From assembly GCA_945889495.1 (NCBI GenBank), contig CAMDBU010000020.1, positions 1 through 51,925 on the forward strand: a stretch of DNA of 51,925 nucleotides, read 5' to 3'. The translations under genes were made by a program, and so were the position numbers. Positions 16,594-25,802 of the stretch are shown here, piece by piece (position 1 is the stretch's first letter; each line of letters begins with the position of its first letter). The DNA comes from Syntrophobacter sp. SbD2 (lineage in GTDB: Bacteria; Desulfobacterota; Binatia; UBA9968). The notes beneath the pieces are model-generated. The model did not search any database. It was not told the origin of the DNA and saw only the letters and a program-made list of their open reading frames with translations.

Positions 16594-17442
16594 CTATCGG
16601 CCGGCCTGGTTTTGCGCCGCCGGCTCCTCCATTTTTCTCGGGCGCACGCGCGCCACCACTTGATCGCGAAAACTCATGTCGAGGGACGCGAAGCGCTCCT
16701 CGTTGCCTTTCCAATAGGCCAACAGCCGGTCCAACAGGACGAGCTTTTCCTCCCAATCGCCCCAACCCAAACGCCAGGCCACCGGCAACTTGGTCGGATA
16801 AACCACCAAACGGTCGGCCGCTTCGAAGTGAATCTCCGACAGCGTGTGCGAACGCGCCGCCAATAGATCGACCAAGCGCACGGCGTCGCGGATGCGCTTG
16901 CGCGCCGCCAGATCGCCATTGAGTAGCGCTTCGGCGTAGACACCGGTGAGCATGGGAAACTTGATGCTCTCGCCGGGCTCGACTTCCTTGAAGACCACGC
17001 CGTCGGCATCGATGTAGAAAAGCCGGCCGGCGCCGACGATCGCTTTGGGCTGGTGCTCCTCGACCTCGATCACCACCCGGCGCGGGAAATCGCGGCGCAC
17101 CAGCACCTTGCGCACCCAAGGATGCTTGGCGATTTTTTTCTCGATCGCCACCGCGTCGACGCTCCAGATGTTCATGCCTTTGCGCAGCCCGGCGATGGCG
17201 ACGATCTCGTCGCCGCCGACCTTGTCGCCGCCGCGAACTTCGAACTGGCGCACGGCGAAATAACGATTGTCGGCGATGAAATCCCGGGTCGAGCGAAACG
17301 CGATCGCCACCGGACCGCTCAACCGGTAGAGTAACCAGCCGCCAACCAGCGCTAGCGCTACCACGCCGGCAATGAGCCATCGGCGCCGGCCGCTTTGCTG
17401 GTCGCGTTTGCGATTATCCCGTCGGTAAACTTTCAGTTGCAT
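16594..17442 (-). CDS. ftsQ: Cell division protein FtsQ
   Basis: A 282-residue bitopic membrane protein. A basic cytoplasmic N-terminus (KVYRRDNRKRDQQ) precedes one membrane helix (WLIAGVVALALVGGWLLY), then the POTRA domain (FAVRQFEVRG to VEVEEHQP) and the beta domain that binds FtsL/FtsB. The ATG at 17442 is chosen because the family N-terminus begins there, 10 bases after the murB stop; the earlier in-frame start lies within murB. It couples FtsA/FtsZ to the periplasmic synthases. No ddl gene lies between murB and ftsQ, unlike in many proteobacteria. Confidence 0.93.
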   Translation of the reverse strand: MQLKVYRRDNRKRDQQSGRRRWLIAGVVALALVGGWLLYRLSGPVAIAFRSTRDFIADNRYFAVRQFEVRGGDKVGGDEIVAIAGLRKGMNIWSVDAVAIEKKIAKHPWVRKVLVRRDFPRRVVIEVEEHQPKAIVGAGRLFYIDADGVVFKEVEPGESIKFPMLTGVYAEALLNGDLAARKRIRDAVRLVDLLAARSHTLSEIHFEAADRLVVYPTKLPVAWRLGWGDWEEKLVLLDRLLAYWKGNEERFASLDMSFRDQVVARVRPRKMEEPAAQNQAGR

Positions 17443-17452
17443 ATTAGTTCGG

Positions 17453-18403
17453 CTAACGCTCCGGCCACTCGCCGACAAATTTCACTTCAGGAATCAAATC
17501 GATATTGAAACGGCGCCGCACCTCGCTCTGGGCGAGCTCCATCAATTGGCGCACCTCGGTAGCCTTGGCGCCGCCCAGATTGACGATGAAGTTGGCATGG
17601 CGCAGAGCGATCTGCGCCTGGCCGATGCGCTGGCCCTTCAAGCCGGCGGCCTCGATCAAGCGGCCGGCGAAATCTCCCGGCGGATTGCGAAACATCGATC
17701 CCGAGTTGGGCAATCCCGACGGCTGGCTGCTCTTGCGCTTGCCGACCAGCTCGGTCAATTTTGCGTTAACCTGGGCCGCCTCTTCGCGGCGCAAACGGAG
17801 CGCCACCCGAGTCACCACCAGGCCGACCGGCAGATGGGAATCGCGATAGCTGAATGTCATCTGGACGCGCGACAAGCGCACAGCTTCGCCAGCGAAATTA
17901 ACCGCCTCGACACCCTCGACGACTTTTTCGAATTCCGAGCCGTAAGCGCCAGCGTTCATCACCAGGGCGCCGCCGACGCTGCCGGGAATCCCTTCGGCGA
18001 ATTCCAAACCGGCGTAGCCCTTGCGCGCCGCCTGGCGCACCAGCTGGGTCACCGCGTAGGCGGCACCGACTTCGACTTCAACCTGGTCGCCGGTTTCGCG
18101 CCAGTCGATTTTCTTAAACTCGCCGGTCAAACGAATCACCGCGCCGCGCACGCCGCGGTCGCTGATCAACATGTTGCTGCCGTTGCCCAAAAGACAGATC
18201 GGTATCTGATGACGGCCGAGGGCGATGAGTACCTGCGCCAACGCCGCGCCGTTGTCGATCTCAATGAAATAATCGGCCGGCCCGCCGATCTTCATCGAGG
18301 TGTAACGCGCCAGTGGCTCGTCGAGCCGAAGCCGCACGCCGGCCAGCGCCGAGAGGTCGTGAACTAATAGTAAATCTTCGCTTGCTCGTGCCATTGCCAA
18401 CAT
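17453..18403 (-). CDS. murB: UDP-N-acetylenolpyruvoylglucosamine reductase MurB
   Basis: A 316-residue FAD enzyme that reduces UDP-GlcNAc-enolpyruvate to UDP-MurNAc with NADPH. FAD-binding segments include YTSMKIGGPADYF, LLGNGSNMLI and GAYGSEFE. The catalytic serine lies in NSGSMFRNP. The short type II form, without the extra Tyr loop, is likely from its length and motifs. The ATG at 18403 overlaps the murC stop by one base (TGATG); a longer open frame upstream is a shadow of murC. Confidence 0.97.
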   Translation of the reverse strand: MLAMARASEDLLLVHDLSALAGVRLRLDEPLARYTSMKIGGPADYFIEIDNGAALAQVLIALGRHQIPICLLGNGSNMLISDRGVRGAVIRLTGEFKKIDWRETGDQVEVEVGAAYAVTQLVRQAARKGYAGLEFAEGIPGSVGGALVMNAGAYGSEFEKVVEGVEAVNFAGEAVRLSRVQMTFSYRDSHLPVGLVVTRVALRLRREEAAQVNAKLTELVGKRKSSQPSGLPNSGSMFRNPPGDFAGRLIEAAGLKGQRIGQAQIALRHANFIVNLGGAKATEVRQLMELAQSEVRRRFNIDLIPEVKFVGEWPER

Positions 18404-19773
18404 CACTTCAACGCCTCGACCAGGGCTTCGCCGACCCGGTAAATATCGCCGGCGCCGAGCGTCAGCGCGACGTCGCCAGCTTGCAGCCGGTGAGCCAGCT
18501 GCCCGACGATGAGATTTTTGTCGGCGATATATTCGACATCCAAATGGCCCTGGCGCTTGAGCGCCTGGTACAGCGCTTCGCCGGTGGCGCCGGCGATGGG
18601 ATCTTCGCCGGCCGGGTAAATCTCGGTCAGCACCAAACGGTCGGCGCCTTCGAAGGCGGTCAGGAATTCTTCGAACAGATCGCGCGTACGCGTATACCGG
18701 TGCGGTTGAAAAATCACCGTCAACGGCCGCTTCCAACTGTCGCGAATGGCGCCGATGGTGGCGCGAATCTCAGCCGGGTGATGGCCGTAGTCGTCGATCA
18801 CCATGACGCCCTTGGGCTCGCCTTTGATTTCGAAGCGGCGATGAATGCCGCTGAAGGCTTCCAACGCTTGGGCGACATGTTCGAACGGCACTTCCAGTTC
18901 ATGGGCGACGGCGATCGCCGCCAGGGAATTGGTCGCGCTATGTTTGCCAGGCGAGCGCAGATGTAATTTTCCCAACGCCTTGCCGGCACGTAGGGCGGTG
19001 AACTCGACGCCGGCCGGACTCATTTTCAAATCCTTGGCCGAGAATTCCGCTTCCGGCGACAGGCCGTAGGTGGTGAAACGCTTGCGCACCTTGGGCAACA
19101 GCCCGCGCACGTTGGCGTCGTCGACGCATAACACCGCGACGCCGTAGAACGGCACCTTGTTGATGAAGGTGAGAAAATTTTCGGTCAAGCGCTCCATGGT
19201 GCCGTGAAAATCCATGTGTTCTTTGTCGATGTTGGTCACCACCGCGATGGTCGGCGCGAGAAACAGAAAACTGCCATCGCTCTCGTCCGCCTCGGCGACC
19301 ATGATATCGCCCTGGCCCAACTTGGCGTTGCTGCCGAGCATATGCAGCCGGCCGCCGATCACTATGGTCGGGTCCAGGCCGGCGGCGCTCAACACCGCCG
19401 AGACCAGCGAAGTGGTCGTCGTCTTGCCATGACTGCCGGCCACCGCGACGCCGAACTTCATGCGCATGAGCTCGGCCAGCATCTCGGCGCGCGGAATCAC
19501 CGGGATATGGCGCCGGCGCGCTTCCAAGACTTCCGGGTTGGAATATTTGACCGCCGTCGAGATCACCACCACCGACGGATTGGCGGCGATATTTTCTTCC
19601 TGGTGGCCGACGAAAATCTGCGCGCCGAGCGAACTCAGGCGTCGAGTCGCTTCGCTGGCTTGCAAGTCCGAACCGCTCACCCCGTAACCGGAATTGAGCA
19701 ACACCTCGGCGATGCCGCTCATGCCGATGCCGCCAATGCCGACGAAGTGAATTTTATGTTTCTTCTGCAACAT
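18403..19773 (-). CDS. murC: UDP-N-acetylmuramate-L-alanine ligase MurC
   Basis: A 456-residue Mur ligase adding L-Ala to UDP-MurNAc. The UDP-binding opening HFVGIGGIGMSGIAEVLLN is typical of MurC, and the ATP loop GKTTT is at residues 116-120. The central ATPase and C-terminal amino-acid domains are complete (DDYGHHPAEI, FQPHRYTRT). It follows murG by 21 bases and overlaps murB by one base. Confidence 0.99.
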   Translation of the reverse strand: MLQKKHKIHFVGIGGIGMSGIAEVLLNSGYGVSGSDLQASEATRRLSSLGAQIFVGHQEENIAANPSVVVISTAVKYSNPEVLEARRRHIPVIPRAEMLAELMRMKFGVAVAGSHGKTTTTSLVSAVLSAAGLDPTIVIGGRLHMLGSNAKLGQGDIMVAEADESDGSFLFLAPTIAVVTNIDKEHMDFHGTMERLTENFLTFINKVPFYGVAVLCVDDANVRGLLPKVRKRFTTYGLSPEAEFSAKDLKMSPAGVEFTALRAGKALGKLHLRSPGKHSATNSLAAIAVAHELEVPFEHVAQALEAFSGIHRRFEIKGEPKGVMVIDDYGHHPAEIRATIGAIRDSWKRPLTVIFQPHRYTRTRDLFEEFLTAFEGADRLVLTEIYPAGEDPIAGATGEALYQALKRQGHLDVEYIADKNLIVGQLAHRLQAGDVALTLGAGDIYRVGEALVEALK

Positions 19774-19794
19774 GAAATTTCTGTAACCACGTAA

Positions 19795-20862
19795 CTACGC
19801 CCGCGCTAAACCGTAACAAGCATCGACGATGCGCGCCGCCGCATCCGGCCGGCCCAACGCGCGCGCCGCCGTCGCCATGCGCGCGAGCTTTTGGCGATCG
19901 GTGAAATAACCGCGAATCCGCTCGGCCAATAGTTCACCGGTCAACTCACGGTCTAAAATCAACTCCGCCGCGCCGCGCCCTTGTAGCGACTCGGCGTTGC
20001 CGCGCTGGTGATCGTAAATCGCAAACGGATAGGGCACCAAAATCGCCGCCTTGCCGAACACCGTCAACTCGGCGATGGTCATGGCGCCGGCGCGGCATAA
20101 CACCAAATCGGCGCCGCCATAGGCCTGGTCCATGCGCTCGATGAACGGCGTCACCTGCGCTTCGAAGGACAGCGCGCCGTAGGCTTGCTTGATCGCGTCG
20201 AAATCCAACGATCCGGTTTGGTGCGTGATGGAAATTTTGTCCTTAAGATCACCGAGCAGCTTCAACGCCTCGACGACGGCGTAATTGATCCGCCTAGCGC
20301 CGGCGCTGCCGCCGAAAACTAGCAGGGTGAATTTGTCGCTGCGCGCCACTTGCGGCACCTCGGTCCAGCGCACCGGGTTGCCGGTCTCGGTGACCCGCGC
20401 GCCGGGGAAAAAGTTTTTGCTCTCGCCGTAGGCGGTAAACACCCGGTCGACCCAGCGCGCCAGCAACTTGTTGGTGAAACCGGGCCGGAGATTTTGCTCC
20501 ATGATGGCGCAGCGCATCCGTCTGAGCTTGGCAGCTAATAAAACTGGACCCGACGCGTAGCCGCCCAGACCGATGACGCAATCGGGACGGAAGGCGCCCA
20601 AGATCGCCAGCGACCGCCACAGGCTCGCCGGCACGCCGTAGAGCGCGTCGACCACGCCGCGCACACCGCGCCCCTTCATGCCTTTGACCGTGAGAGTTTC
20701 CAGTTTGAATCCTTCTTTTGGTAACACGCGATACTCGATGCCCTGTTCGGTGCCGATGAAAAGTATTTCCGTCTTGCCATCGCGCCGTTGAAACTCCCGC
20801 GCCACCGCCAGCCCGGGAAACAGGTGGCCGCCGGTGCCGCCGCCGGCGAAAATGATCCGCAT
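19795..20862 (-). CDS. murG: UDP-GlcNAc:lipid I transferase MurG
   Basis: A 355-residue GT28 glycosyltransferase that adds GlcNAc to lipid I on the inner face of the membrane, giving lipid II. The N-terminal G-loop GGTGGHLFPGLAVA and the donor-binding loop FGGSAGARRIN are clear. The acceptor-side GGYASGP loop is also present. It starts one base after the ftsW stop. Length and order are normal. Confidence 0.98.
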   Translation of the reverse strand: MRIIFAGGGTGGHLFPGLAVAREFQRRDGKTEILFIGTEQGIEYRVLPKEGFKLETLTVKGMKGRGVRGVVDALYGVPASLWRSLAILGAFRPDCVIGLGGYASGPVLLAAKLRRMRCAIMEQNLRPGFTNKLLARWVDRVFTAYGESKNFFPGARVTETGNPVRWTEVPQVARSDKFTLLVFGGSAGARRINYAVVEALKLLGDLKDKISITHQTGSLDFDAIKQAYGALSFEAQVTPFIERMDQAYGGADLVLCRAGAMTIAELTVFGKAAILVPYPFAIYDHQRGNAESLQGRGAAELILDRELTGELLAERIRGYFTDRQKLARMATAARALGRPDAAARIVDACYGLARA

Positions 20863-20863
20863 G

Positions 20864-21958
20864 CTAAACCCGCCGGCGCGACAGGCTCAGCAAGATGCCG
20901 GCCTCGGCGAGATTGATCAGCATCGCCGAGCCGCCGTAGCTGATGAACGGCAGCACCAGCCCCTTGGTCGGCATCAGCCCCATCACCACACCCATGTGAA
21001 TCAACGCTTGCAGCCCCAAGAGCACGGTCAAGCCGAAGGCTAAATACTGATCGAAGGGCTCTTCGATGCGCGAAGTGAGGCGCAAGCCGCGCGCGATGAT
21101 CACGCCGAAGAGTGTTAAGACCGCCAGCGCGCCCAACAAACCCAACTCCTCGCCGATCACCGAGTAAACGAAATCGGTGTGCGCCTCGGGGAGATAAAAT
21201 AATTTTTGCCGGCTCTCGCCCAAGCCGCGCCCCCATAACTGGCCGGAGCCAAACGCGATCAACGATTGCACGACGTGAAAGCCGCTGCCCGACGCGTCGC
21301 TCCAAGGGTCCATGAAACTGAGCAAGCGGCGCATGCGGTACTCGGCCTTGGTCATGACATAGATGAGCAGCGGCAACGCCAGCAGAGCGGTGCTGAGCAA
21401 GTGGTGCAGGCGCACGCCGCCGATGAACAACATCGAGTAGAGCAGCATGGTCAGGATCAAGGCGCTGCCGAAGTCGGGCTCGAGTAGCAGCACGCCGGCG
21501 AACAGGCCGGTGACGATCATGTGCGGCAGGACGCCGATGGTAAAGGTGCCGATCACCGATTCCTTCTTGGCGATGGAATGGGCGAGATAGACCACGATCG
21601 CCAACTTGGCCAACTCCGAGGGTTGGAAGGCGAAGCCGGCCACAGCGATCCAGCGGCGCGCACCGCCGCGGCTGGCGCCGATGCCGGGGATTAGCACCAG
21701 GATCAACGCCAACAAGGTCAGCGCCAACAACGGATAGGCGAAGCGGCGGTACTGGTGGGACGGGATCAGCGAACAGACGATCAAGGCGATCACGCCGCCG
21801 CCCATGGCGAACAATTGTTTGCGGAAAAAGTAAGTGCCGTCGGCGTAACGCTCCTGGGAATAGAGATAGCTGGTGCTGAGCACCATGACCACGCCCATGG
21901 CGACCAAGCAGATCACCGCGAGCAAGATCCATTTATCGACGGCCAATGCGTCTCTCAT
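20864..21958 (-). CDS. ftsW: Peptidoglycan glycosyltransferase FtsW
   Basis: A 364-residue SEDS-family membrane enzyme that polymerises lipid II at the septum together with FtsI. About ten hydrophobic segments are visible. SEDS landmarks include GARRWI after the fourth segment, the ALLLEPDFGSAL-type segment (LLEPDFGSALIL) and FISYGGSAMLINLAEAG near the C-terminus. It lies between murD and murG, which supports FtsW rather than RodA. The start overlaps the murD stop as ATGA. Confidence 0.97.
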   Translation of the reverse strand: MRDALAVDKWILLAVICLVAMGVVMVLSTSYLYSQERYADGTYFFRKQLFAMGGGVIALIVCSLIPSHQYRRFAYPLLALTLLALILVLIPGIGASRGGARRWIAVAGFAFQPSELAKLAIVVYLAHSIAKKESVIGTFTIGVLPHMIVTGLFAGVLLLEPDFGSALILTMLLYSMLFIGGVRLHHLLSTALLALPLLIYVMTKAEYRMRRLLSFMDPWSDASGSGFHVVQSLIAFGSGQLWGRGLGESRQKLFYLPEAHTDFVYSVIGEELGLLGALAVLTLFGVIIARGLRLTSRIEEPFDQYLAFGLTVLLGLQALIHMGVVMGLMPTKGLVLPFISYGGSAMLINLAEAGILLSLSRRRV

Positions 21959-23289
21959 AGCGCCTGCACCAGGGTTTTAAATAATCTGCCGCGCTCGGCG
22001 TAGTTGCGAAATTGATCGAAGCTCGAACAGGCCGGCGATAAGAGCACCACGTCGCCGGGCTGGGCGTGAGCCGCCGCGTCACTCACCGCGGCAGCGAGAT
22101 CTCCGACCACAATCGTGCTCGTGAGATGCCCCAAAGCGGCGGCGATGGTCTGCTTGGCCGCGCCGAACAGCACCAAGCGGCACACCGATTTTTGCACCAG
22201 TTCCGCCAGCGGGCCGTAGTCGCCGCCCTTATCGACGCCGCCGGCGAGCAATAGCACTGGCGCGGAAAAACTCGCGAGGGATTTCACCACCGCACCGACG
22301 TTGGTGCCCTTGGAGTCATTGTAGTAGCGAACGCCGTCTTTCTCGCGCACGAATTCAAGACGGTGTTCAAGTCCGGGGAAATCCTCGAGCGTTTGTTCAA
22401 TCGCTCGGCGCGAAACACCGGCACACTTGGCCGCCCCGATGGCGGCCATGATATTTTCCACGTTATGCACGCCCTGGATTTTGGCGTTGGCTAGGGAGAA
22501 CCGTTCTTCCAGCGCGCCGTTGCGCCAGACCACTTCGGTTGCCGTGGCGAACACACCGTCGGCGATCTCATCGAAGCCGAAGGACACCACCTTTGCCGCA
22601 ATCCGCTCGCGCATGGCCCACACCAACGAATCGTCGCGGTTGAGGATGGCGAAATCCGAACTTAGCTGCGCCGCGAAGATGCGCTCCTTGGCCTGGCAAT
22701 AGTCGGCGAAGCTCGAGTAGCGATCCAAGTGATCTTCCGTCAGATTGAGTAACAGCGCGATGCGCGGGCGAAACTCTTCAACCCATTCCAACTGAAAACT
22801 ACTGATCTCGACCACGCCCCAGTCCCAACTCTGATTCACCGCGCCGATAAACGGCGCGCCGAGATTGCCGCCGAGAAAAACTTTCTTGCCGTCGGCTTCA
22901 ATCATCTTGCCGATCAAAGTGGTGGTGGTGCTCTTGCCGTTGGTGCCGGTAATCGCCACCAGCGGCGCCGGGAAATGGCGAAAGGCAAGCTCGATCTCGC
23001 TCAAAACCGGTATCTGCCGCGCCACCGCTTGGCGCAGCAAGAGATTGTCCATCGGCACGCCGGGGCTCGGCACCAAGTAATCGATGCCGTCGAGCCAGGC
23101 GGTTTCCTCGCCGCCCAAATGATAAACCAACGGCAAATCGCCGAGCACGGCGATTTCATCGCCCAGCTCGGCGGCGCCACGCAGATCGCTAAGCGCCACT
23201 TGCGCTCCTTGCCCGGCGAGAAAGCGGGCGCAGTCCCGCCCGGTGCGCGCCAGGCCGATGACCAAAACCTTTTTGCCTTTGAGTTCCAT
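21955..23289 (-). CDS. murD: UDP-N-acetylmuramoylalanine-D-glutamate ligase MurD
   Basis: A 444-residue Mur ligase adding D-Glu to UDP-MurNAc-L-Ala. The ATP-binding GTNGKSTT is at residues 115-122. The N-terminal Rossmann-like region VIGLARTGRDCARFL and the YNDSKGTN motif, characteristic of MurD, are present. It starts 15 bases after the mraY stop and overlaps ftsW by 4 bases. Normal length. Confidence 0.99.
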   Translation of the reverse strand: MELKGKKVLVIGLARTGRDCARFLAGQGAQVALSDLRGAAELGDEIAVLGDLPLVYHLGGEETAWLDGIDYLVPSPGVPMDNLLLRQAVARQIPVLSEIELAFRHFPAPLVAITGTNGKSTTTTLIGKMIEADGKKVFLGGNLGAPFIGAVNQSWDWGVVEISSFQLEWVEEFRPRIALLLNLTEDHLDRYSSFADYCQAKERIFAAQLSSDFAILNRDDSLVWAMRERIAAKVVSFGFDEIADGVFATATEVVWRNGALEERFSLANAKIQGVHNVENIMAAIGAAKCAGVSRRAIEQTLEDFPGLEHRLEFVREKDGVRYYNDSKGTNVGAVVKSLASFSAPVLLLAGGVDKGGDYGPLAELVQKSVCRLVLFGAAKQTIAAALGHLTSTIVVGDLAAAVSDAAAHAQPGDVVLLSPACSSFDQFRNYAERGRLFKTLVQAL

Positions 23290-23304
23290 TTAACATCGTC
23301 GAAC

Positions 23305-24381
23305 TTATCTGAGCTTCAACGTGCTCAGGCCAATGACCGCGAAAATGATCGAGAGTATCCAAAAGCGCACGATGATCTGCGGCTCCTTCCAGCCCTTGAG
23401 CTCATAATGATGGTGAATCGGCGCCATCAGGAACACCCGCTTGCGGCGAATCTTGTAGGACGCCACTTGGAAAATCACCGACATCGCTTCCATGACGAAG
23501 ACGCCGCCGATAATCACCAGGAGAATTTCGTTTTTGGTCATCACCGCGACGATGCCGAGGGCCGCGCCCAAGGACAGCGAGCCGACATCGCCCATGAACA
23601 TCTGCGCCGGATAGGCGTTGTACCAAAGAAATCCCAAGCCGGCGGCCACCACCGCGGCGCAGAACACCGTCAGCTCGCCGACCCCGGCGACGTAGGGGAT
23701 CTGCAAATACTCGGCGAACTTCAAATGGCCGGTGGCGTAGGCAACGATGGCGTAGGCGGCGGCCGCGACCATCACCGGCCCAATCGCCAGGCCGTCAAGA
23801 CCGTCGGTAAGATTGACCGCGTTGGAGGCGCCGACGATCACCAGCATGGCGAAGGGAATGTAGAAGATATCGAGATTGATGCGCAGGGTTTTGATAAACG
23901 GGAAAGCGATCTCGGTGCTGAAACGCGGCTGATAATAAAGCGCCACGGCGACCGCGAAAGCCACCGCCAATTGGCCCAAAAGTTTGGCGCAGGCCGGCAA
24001 ACCCTTACTGTTTTTGCGCGTCAGCTTCAAATAATCGTCGGCGAAGCCAACTACGCCGGTGCCAACGGTGGCAACCAGCGCCAGGAGCACATAGCGATTG
24101 GTGATATCGGCCATCATCACGGTGGAAATCAGCAGGGCCAAAATAATTAGCGCGCCGCCCATGGTCGGCGTGCCGGCTTTGACCGCATGGGACGCCGGAC
24201 CATCGTCGCGAATCTGTTGGCCGATCTGTTTCTCGGTCAGCATGCGAATCAACCAGGGGCCGAGCAGAAAGGAAATCATCAAGGACAACAGCGCCGCCAT
24301 AGCGGCGCGAAACGTAATGTAACGAAACACGTTGAAGCCCGAGTAGCTGCTCTGTAGTGAAGTAAAAAAATGGTACAGCAC
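23305..24381 (-). CDS. mraY: Phospho-N-acetylmuramoyl-pentapeptide transferase MraY
   Basis: A 358-residue polytopic membrane enzyme that transfers phospho-MurNAc-pentapeptide to undecaprenyl phosphate, making lipid I. The catalytic aspartates lie in FADDYLK and in [10 protein letters not shown], and the APIHHHYE loop is diagnostic. About ten membrane segments. It stands 9 bases after murF in the usual murF-mraY-murD order. Confidence 0.99.
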   Translation of the reverse strand: MLYHFFTSLQSSYSGFNVFRYITFRAAMAALLSLMISFLLGPWLIRMLTEKQIGQQIRDDGPASHAVKAGTPTMGGALIILALLISTVMMADITNRYVLLALVATVGTGVVGFADDYLKLTRKNSKGLPACAKLLGQLAVAFAVAVALYYQPRFSTEIAFPFIKTLRINLDIFYIPFAMLVIVGASNAVNLTDGLDGLAIGPVMVAAAAYAIVAYATGHLKFAEYLQIPYVAGVGELTVFCAAVVAAGLGFLWYNAYPAQMFMGDVGSLSLGAALGIVAVMTKNEILLVIIGGVFVMEAMSVIFQVASYKIRRKRVFLMAPIHHHYELKGWKEPQIIVRFWILSIIFAVIGLSTLKLR

Positions 24382-24390
24382 AACGTTTTC

Positions 24391-25791
24391 CTAGGCCACG
24401 CCCTTGAGTTCTTGTAAGACCTTTTCCATTTTCATGCCGCGCGAACCTTTGACCAAGAGCCAATCGCCGCGCCGCAGCTGTGGGCGCAAGCGCGTGGCGA
24501 TGTCGCTATGGTCGTCGCCGACCACCACTTGTGCCGCGCTCATGCCGGCGCTGAGCGCGCCGCGCCGCACTTGGGCGGCTTGCGCGCCGAGCAAATAAAG
24601 TTGGTCGATCTTGGCCCGCGCCGCGACCCGTCCGAGCTCTCGATGGGCCTTGGCGCTCTGGCTGCCGAGCTCGAACATATCGCCCAACACGGCGGTCTTT
24701 TTGCCCCGACCGCCGATCAGCGCCAAAGTTTCCAACGCCGCCTGCATGGAGCCAGGGTTGGCGTTGTAGCTGTCGTTGAGCACGCCGACGCCACGCCAGG
24801 TTTCGTGCTGCATGCGCATGGTGTACGGCTGGGCCCGCGCCAAGCCGCGCCGCACCGCGGCTAAACTCACGCCGGCACCGAGCGCCAAGGCGGCGGCGCC
24901 GAGCGCGTTGGTGACGTTATGACGGCCGAGATAGTTCAAGCGAATGCGCGCCCGCTGCCGGCCATGCTGAAGTGTGAACGTCATGCCGTGAGCGGCATGC
25001 ACACGCAACGACGCCGCGCGCAGTTGGCCGCCGGTGCCATAGGTTAATTTCTTGCCGGCGAATTTAGCGCCCAAGCGGCGCACCCAGGGATCGTCAAGGT
25101 TGACCGCGATCGTTCCGCCTGGGCGCACGCCGCGATAAAGCGAACCCTTCTCGCGCGCCACCCCGGCCAAGCTTTTCAATCCCTCTAAATGGGCCGCGGC
25201 CACACTGGTGATCACCCCCAGGTCGGGATCGGCGATCTCGGTCAAGCGCGCGATCTCGCCGGGATGGTTGGTGCCGAGCTCGACCACGGCGACTTTATGT
25301 TTTTTGGTCAAGCGTAAAAGCGTCAGCGGCAAGCCCACTAGATTGTTGAAGTTGCCTTCGGTTTTTAACACCGCGCCGCGGAGTGGCACGCCGTCCAACT
25401 TACCCTCGGCCAAGATCGCCGCGACCATTTCCTTGGTCGTGGTCTTGCCGTTGGAGCCGGTGATCGCCAGCACCTTGAGGCCGAGCTGCTCGCGCCGAAA
25501 ATGGGCCAAGTCACCAAGCGCGCGCAGGGTGTCGCCGACCTTGACCGCGGTGGCGTTGCCCAGTTGAGCTTTCGGCACCGAACGATGGACAATCACGCAG
25601 GCCGCGCCCTGGCGCACGGCATCGCCGACGAAACGATGGGCGTCGTGGCGCTCGCCTTTGAGAGCGACGAAGATGGAATTTTTTTTGACCAGCTTGGAGT
25701 CGGTCACAATCTCTCCGTAACGCGCCCGTTGGCCAGGAAGAGTCGCTGTGCCGGCGGTGGCCGCGAGAATTTCATTCAATGTCCAACCCAT
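24391..25791 (-). CDS. murF: UDP-MurNAc-tripeptide D-alanyl-D-alanine ligase MurF
   Basis: A 466-residue Mur ligase that adds D-Ala-D-Ala to the UDP-MurNAc-tripeptide. The ATP loop GSNGKTTTK spans residues 112-120. The N-terminal UDP-binding domain (DSKLVKKNSIFVALKGE) and the LNDSYNANPGSM motif are typical of MurF. It begins 11 bases after murE ends. A ligase making D-Ala-D-Ala itself is not encoded in the window. Confidence 0.98.
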   Translation of the reverse strand: MGWTLNEILAATAGTATLPGQRARYGEIVTDSKLVKKNSIFVALKGERHDAHRFVGDAVRQGAACVIVHRSVPKAQLGNATAVKVGDTLRALGDLAHFRREQLGLKVLAITGSNGKTTTKEMVAAILAEGKLDGVPLRGAVLKTEGNFNNLVGLPLTLLRLTKKHKVAVVELGTNHPGEIARLTEIADPDLGVITSVAAAHLEGLKSLAGVAREKGSLYRGVRPGGTIAVNLDDPWVRRLGAKFAGKKLTYGTGGQLRAASLRVHAAHGMTFTLQHGRQRARIRLNYLGRHNVTNALGAAALALGAGVSLAAVRRGLARAQPYTMRMQHETWRGVGVLNDSYNANPGSMQAALETLALIGGRGKKTAVLGDMFELGSQSAKAHRELGRVAARAKIDQLYLLGAQAAQVRRGALSAGMSAAQVVVGDDHSDIATRLRPQLRRGDWLLVKGSRGMKMEKVLQELKGVA

Positions 25792-25802
25792 GCCTGGTTA
25801 AC

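Noticed and set aside
18404-18736. Long N-terminal extension of murB
   Set aside because: It lies entirely within murC in another frame, and the translated sequence is Arg-rich with no family match.
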